A DNA stretch of 64,000 nucleotides, taken from assembly GCA_022570795.1 (NCBI GenBank), contig JAKUDP010000004.1, forward strand, positions 2,108,001 to 2,172,000, read 5' to 3'. Within the stretch, counting starts at the first letter, position 1. Each line of letters opens with the position of its first letter. The notes beneath the pieces were generated by a model. The model worked only from the letters and a program-made list of their open reading frames with translations. It made no database searches and was not told the origin of the DNA. This DNA is from Sphaerulina vaccinii (lineage: Eukaryota > Ascomycota > Dothideomycetes > Mycosphaerellales > Mycosphaerellaceae). Shown here piece by piece: positions 61,677 through 64,000 of the stretch. The position numbers were made by a program, and so were the translations under genes.

Positions 61677-64000
61677 CTACACAATATCCAAGTCATCGTC
61701 GTCACTGTCAACATGTGTTCGTTGTGGTGCTCCAGGCAGTGACTCGCGTCCGGGTTCTCTGATGCCTTTGTCCAGCATGAATCTCGCCTTCTTCTTGGTG
61801 GGGCTTTGGGAGCCGGAGCTGCGGATTGTGCTGCTTTCCTCTTCACTTCTCGGTCGCACTAAACTGGATCGCTGAAGTGTCGTCTGGCCTCTCTCAGGAC
61901 TCGCCAGTCTCTCACTGGCTTTGGACGTTGGGATCAGAAGACCAGCTTTCTTCGCCCCACCCCAACCCATGGCATTGTTCGTACGATTAGATTTGCTCAT
62001 AGACAGCGCCCCTGTCCCGAAATGAGCCTTCCGATCTTTCGCAGGTTCAAGACTGACTTGATCAGATTTTCTCGCAAGCAATCCGAGTTCAGCAGCAGAT
62101 TTCTTGCTAAACAGAGCTTCTCGAGCTTCTTCAGCACTACTCAAAACTTTCGTCGTCGTCAAAGTGGTTCGAACGTGCCTGCTGTTGCGCATCATTTCCG
62201 CTCCAGTTCCATGCCCTAGTTCACCAAGCTGTTTCGCAATGTCTCGATCCTTCTGCGCAGCAGCAATACGTTTTCTCGAAGCTTCGGAGTCTATCATATC
62301 ATCGTAAATCTTCTTATCGTCATCATCGAGCAAGCTGGCAGTGCTGTTCCCAGTGCCGTTGACTGTGTAAAGAGTTCCGTATTCGCGGTGGTGTTTCACG
62401 CCTTTCGGATCCTTCTTAGAGCGTTCTCCGGGGCGGCCAGTGTGAATCTTCCGTCTCCTAGGTGGGTCCTCTCCCGTACCGTCATTGAACATGGTGTTGA
62501 CTTCCATTCTTCCTTTTCTTGCTTTTTCGATTTGGAGATGGATGTGAAACTCGCAGGCTTCGGTTTTGCGTTTATCGATCCATTCACCGCAGGGTTCGCC
62601 GTTCTTCTTGATCGCGCTGCAGTATCCGAGATCTCGTGCAGAGCCGATCTCCATCACGCAGTCTTCGGAGCTGCCGAGCTTGAGGGAGAACTTACCATTG
62701 TGTTGGTTGCCCTTTGGTGGGAGGATGGCTGGGTTCATAATCGCGAGCAAGGTGCCGGGGGTGAGTTTCCAGAATTGGTTGAAGGCTGTGCCGAAGAGGA
62801 AGCAGTCTATCGCCCATTTCAGATCGCACAGGTGGAGGACCATGAACTTGTTCTTGGGCGCTTCTAGTTGGTCATCGCCGTGCTTGTCGGTTGTGCGATG
62901 TGTTTGTGCGTGATCGAAGGGACTTGATTTGGATGCTAGCACTGCAAAGACAACATAGTCGGCTTCACAGTCTGGAGGATCGTAGTCTGGCGACTTGACT
63001 TCTCGCAGCAATCGTGGTAGTGAGTACACTTCTCGATCGGCCATTTCACGCGCCACCACTTCATGAGGAATGTTGCGCTTCTTGAGGTGGATCTTCGAGT
63101 ACGGGTCGTAGCCTGTGCTTCCGCCAGTATCGTCCATGTCCGGGATAGTCTCGTCCTCAGGCTCTTCGTGTCCTGTGCCGTTCTCCACGCCTCCAGCACT
63201 TCCCGCCCAGATTTTGCTGGCAGACGGTCTCGATGCACCTTCTTCGCGAGCCTGCCGCGTCGAAGATGATCGTGAGATGGTCGACTCTGATCTGACATGC
63301 CTTGTGGGTGTTCGCCCAGCACTTCCATTCTGGTTTGCTTCGGCGAGCCTCGATAACCGTCCTACCGAAGAAGGCTGTGACCAAGAGCTTCCACCCGACT
63401 TCGAGCTCTCTTTCGACTCTGTCCGAACATGAGCAAAGCCTGAGCTTCGCACTTCCTTCAATCTATCTGCCTTGGCCTGCTTCTGCTCATCTCGCTGCTT
63501 GCTTTCAGCCAATCTCTGACTAAAGCTAGAGACTTTCACAGGCTCCACTTTCGCCCCTCGTAATTCGTGCAAAGACTTGGATCGCGTGATCTGATTGGGA
63601 TCTCTAGGCCTCTTCAGAGACACATCTGCCGCTCGTGGGTTGGAAGTCAAGCCAAGCCTGGCCCTCGCAGGTGATACATCTAGTGCGGTCCTTCGGTCTG
63701 TTGATGGTGAAAGTGGGACTTGTATCGCAGGCTTTGGCAGAGCAGACTCATACAGCTTTCGAGGAGACGCCGATCGAGGTGGTGGCATGTCTTCACTCCT
63801 GCGCTGCTCTCGATTGACACTCCTCGTTGAGCCTGACCTCTGCAGCTTCTTCAGCCTCAGCTTCGCCTGTATCTCCGCCAGCTTCAACTGCAGAGTCTCC
63901 TCGTCCTCGTCTTCATCCTCATCGTCTCCTCCAGCCAGATCCTGCAGCATCTGACTGCTGCGCACATTGTTCCTTCCTGGACTAGGACTCGGCGATCTCT
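61677..64000 (-). CDS. mcm10: DNA replication protein Mcm10, 5' end cut by window edge
   Basis: The open frame ends at 61677 and is still open at base 64000, so the N-terminus is missing; no ATG is visible at the left of RSPSPSPGRNNVRSSQ. It has an acidic low-complexity stretch (GGDDEDEDEDEETLQLKLAEIQAKL, a coiled-coil-like start), a long Ser/Arg-rich region, and then the conserved OB-fold: YVVFAVLASKSSPFDHAQ and FMVLHLCDLKWAIDCFLFGTAFNQFWKL. The CCCH zinc finger follows: LGYCSAIKKNGEPCGEWIDK with KTEACEFH. Mcm10 binds the CMG helicase and DNA polymerase alpha and is needed for origin firing and fork progression in the nucleus. The C-terminus ends in acidic DSDDDDLDIV. Confidence 0.9.
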   Translation of the reverse strand, partial: RSPSPSPGRNNVRSSQMLQDLAGGDDEDEDEDEETLQLKLAEIQAKLRLKKLQRSGSTRSVNREQRRSEDMPPPRSASPRKLYESALPKPAIQVPLSPSTDRRTALDVSPARARLGLTSNPRAADVSLKRPRDPNQITRSKSLHELRGAKVEPVKVSSFSQRLAESKQRDEQKQAKADRLKEVRSSGFAHVRTESKESSKSGGSSWSQPSSVGRLSRLAEANQNGSAGRTPTRHVRSESTISRSSSTRQAREEGASRPSASKIWAGSAGGVENGTGHEEPEDETIPDMDDTGGSTGYDPYSKIHLKKRNIPHEVVAREMADREVYSLPRLLREVKSPDYDPPDCEADYVVFAVLASKSSPFDHAQTHRTTDKHGDDQLEAPKNKFMVLHLCDLKWAIDCFLFGTAFNQFWKLTPGTLLAIMNPAILPPKGNQHNGKFSLKLGSSEDCVMEIGSARDLGYCSAIKKNGEPCGEWIDKRKTEACEFHIHLQIEKARKGRMEVNTMFNDGTGEDPPRRRKIHTGRPGERSKKDPKGVKHHREYGTLYTVNGTGNSTASLLDDDDKKIYDDMIDSEASRKRIAAAQKDRDIAKQLGELGHGTGAEMMRNSRHVRTTLTTTKVLSSAEEAREALFSKKSAAELGLLARKSDQVSLEPAKDRKAHFGTGALSMSKSNRTNNAMGWGGAKKAGLLIPTSKASERLASPERGQTTLQRSSLVRPRSEEESSTIRSSGSQSPTKKKARFMLDKGIREPGRESLPGAPQRTHVDSDDDDLDIV

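Noticed and set aside
1..64000. CRISPR arrays, insertion sequences or complete transposons
   Set aside because: No regularly spaced repeats, transposase or reverse-transcriptase frames or terminal repeats were found; the window is eukaryotic.

Overview
The window is eukaryotic and reads as a filamentous ascomycete (Pezizomycotina). Introns are short (about 47-118 bp, GT...AG, with CTGAC/CTAAC-like branch points). Genes are compact and lie on both strands without operons. Several families are characteristic of such fungi: HacA with its Ire1 intron, a HET-domain gene, PTR2, a Dal5-type MFS carrier, acid trehalase, an Msy-type mechanosensitive channel, a DUF3431 protein, F-box/BTB-like paralogues and small secreted cysteine-rich proteins. 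A dothideomycete is a plausible source, but that is inference. Both ends cut genes: the PTR2 transporter continues past base 1 and the Mcm10 gene continues past base 64000.

Layout, left to right. 0-13 kb: PTR2 peptide transporter (-), a secreted type-B carboxylesterase broken by two frame changes (+), a GT31-like glycosyltransferase (-), a sulfotransferase-fold protein (-), EMC10 (-), an FGGY D-ribulokinase-like kinase (+) and a small secreted 8-cysteine protein (+) followed by a G-run repeat. 13-22.5 kb: a D123/Cdc123-like protein (-), an F-box protein (+), the unfolded-protein-response regulator hacA (+), a two-TM hypothetical protein (+) and an Old Yellow Enzyme ending in SRL (-). 23.9-30 kb: acid trehalase (+) and 6-phosphofructokinase (-). 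31-34 kb: a two-module F-box protein (+) and a BTB-like protein (+). 34-43 kb: an MscS/EF-hand channel (-), an aldehyde dehydrogenase with a GC-AG intron (+) and a GH3 beta-glucosidase (+). 43-48 kb: a HET gene with a nonsense codon and probably a frameshift (-), and a Dal5-like MFS transporter (-). 49.5-58.6 kb: ESCRT-III Did2/CHMP1 (-), two tandem paralogous small multi-TM proteins (-), a one-TM hypothetical protein (-), a probable mitochondrial helical protein (+) and a membrane-anchored DUF3431 protein with an in-frame TGA (-). 60.5-64 kb: a second small secreted cysteine-rich protein (+) and Mcm10 (-).

The clearest special signal is in hacA. Two CNGCNGN Ire1-type sites lie exactly 20 nt apart (removed segment 18546-18565), the first on a perfect 8-bp stem. 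Removing 20 nt moves translation into the frame that encodes the second half of HacA. Other notable points are two GC-AG introns inferred from reading frame and homology, an F-box tandem fused across an intron whose donor contains the apparent stop codon, and a set of accessory genes with frame changes or in-frame TGA codons that are either pseudogenes or base errors. Most remaining genes are housekeeping: glycolysis, ER membrane protein complex, ESCRT, DNA replication and sugar metabolism.
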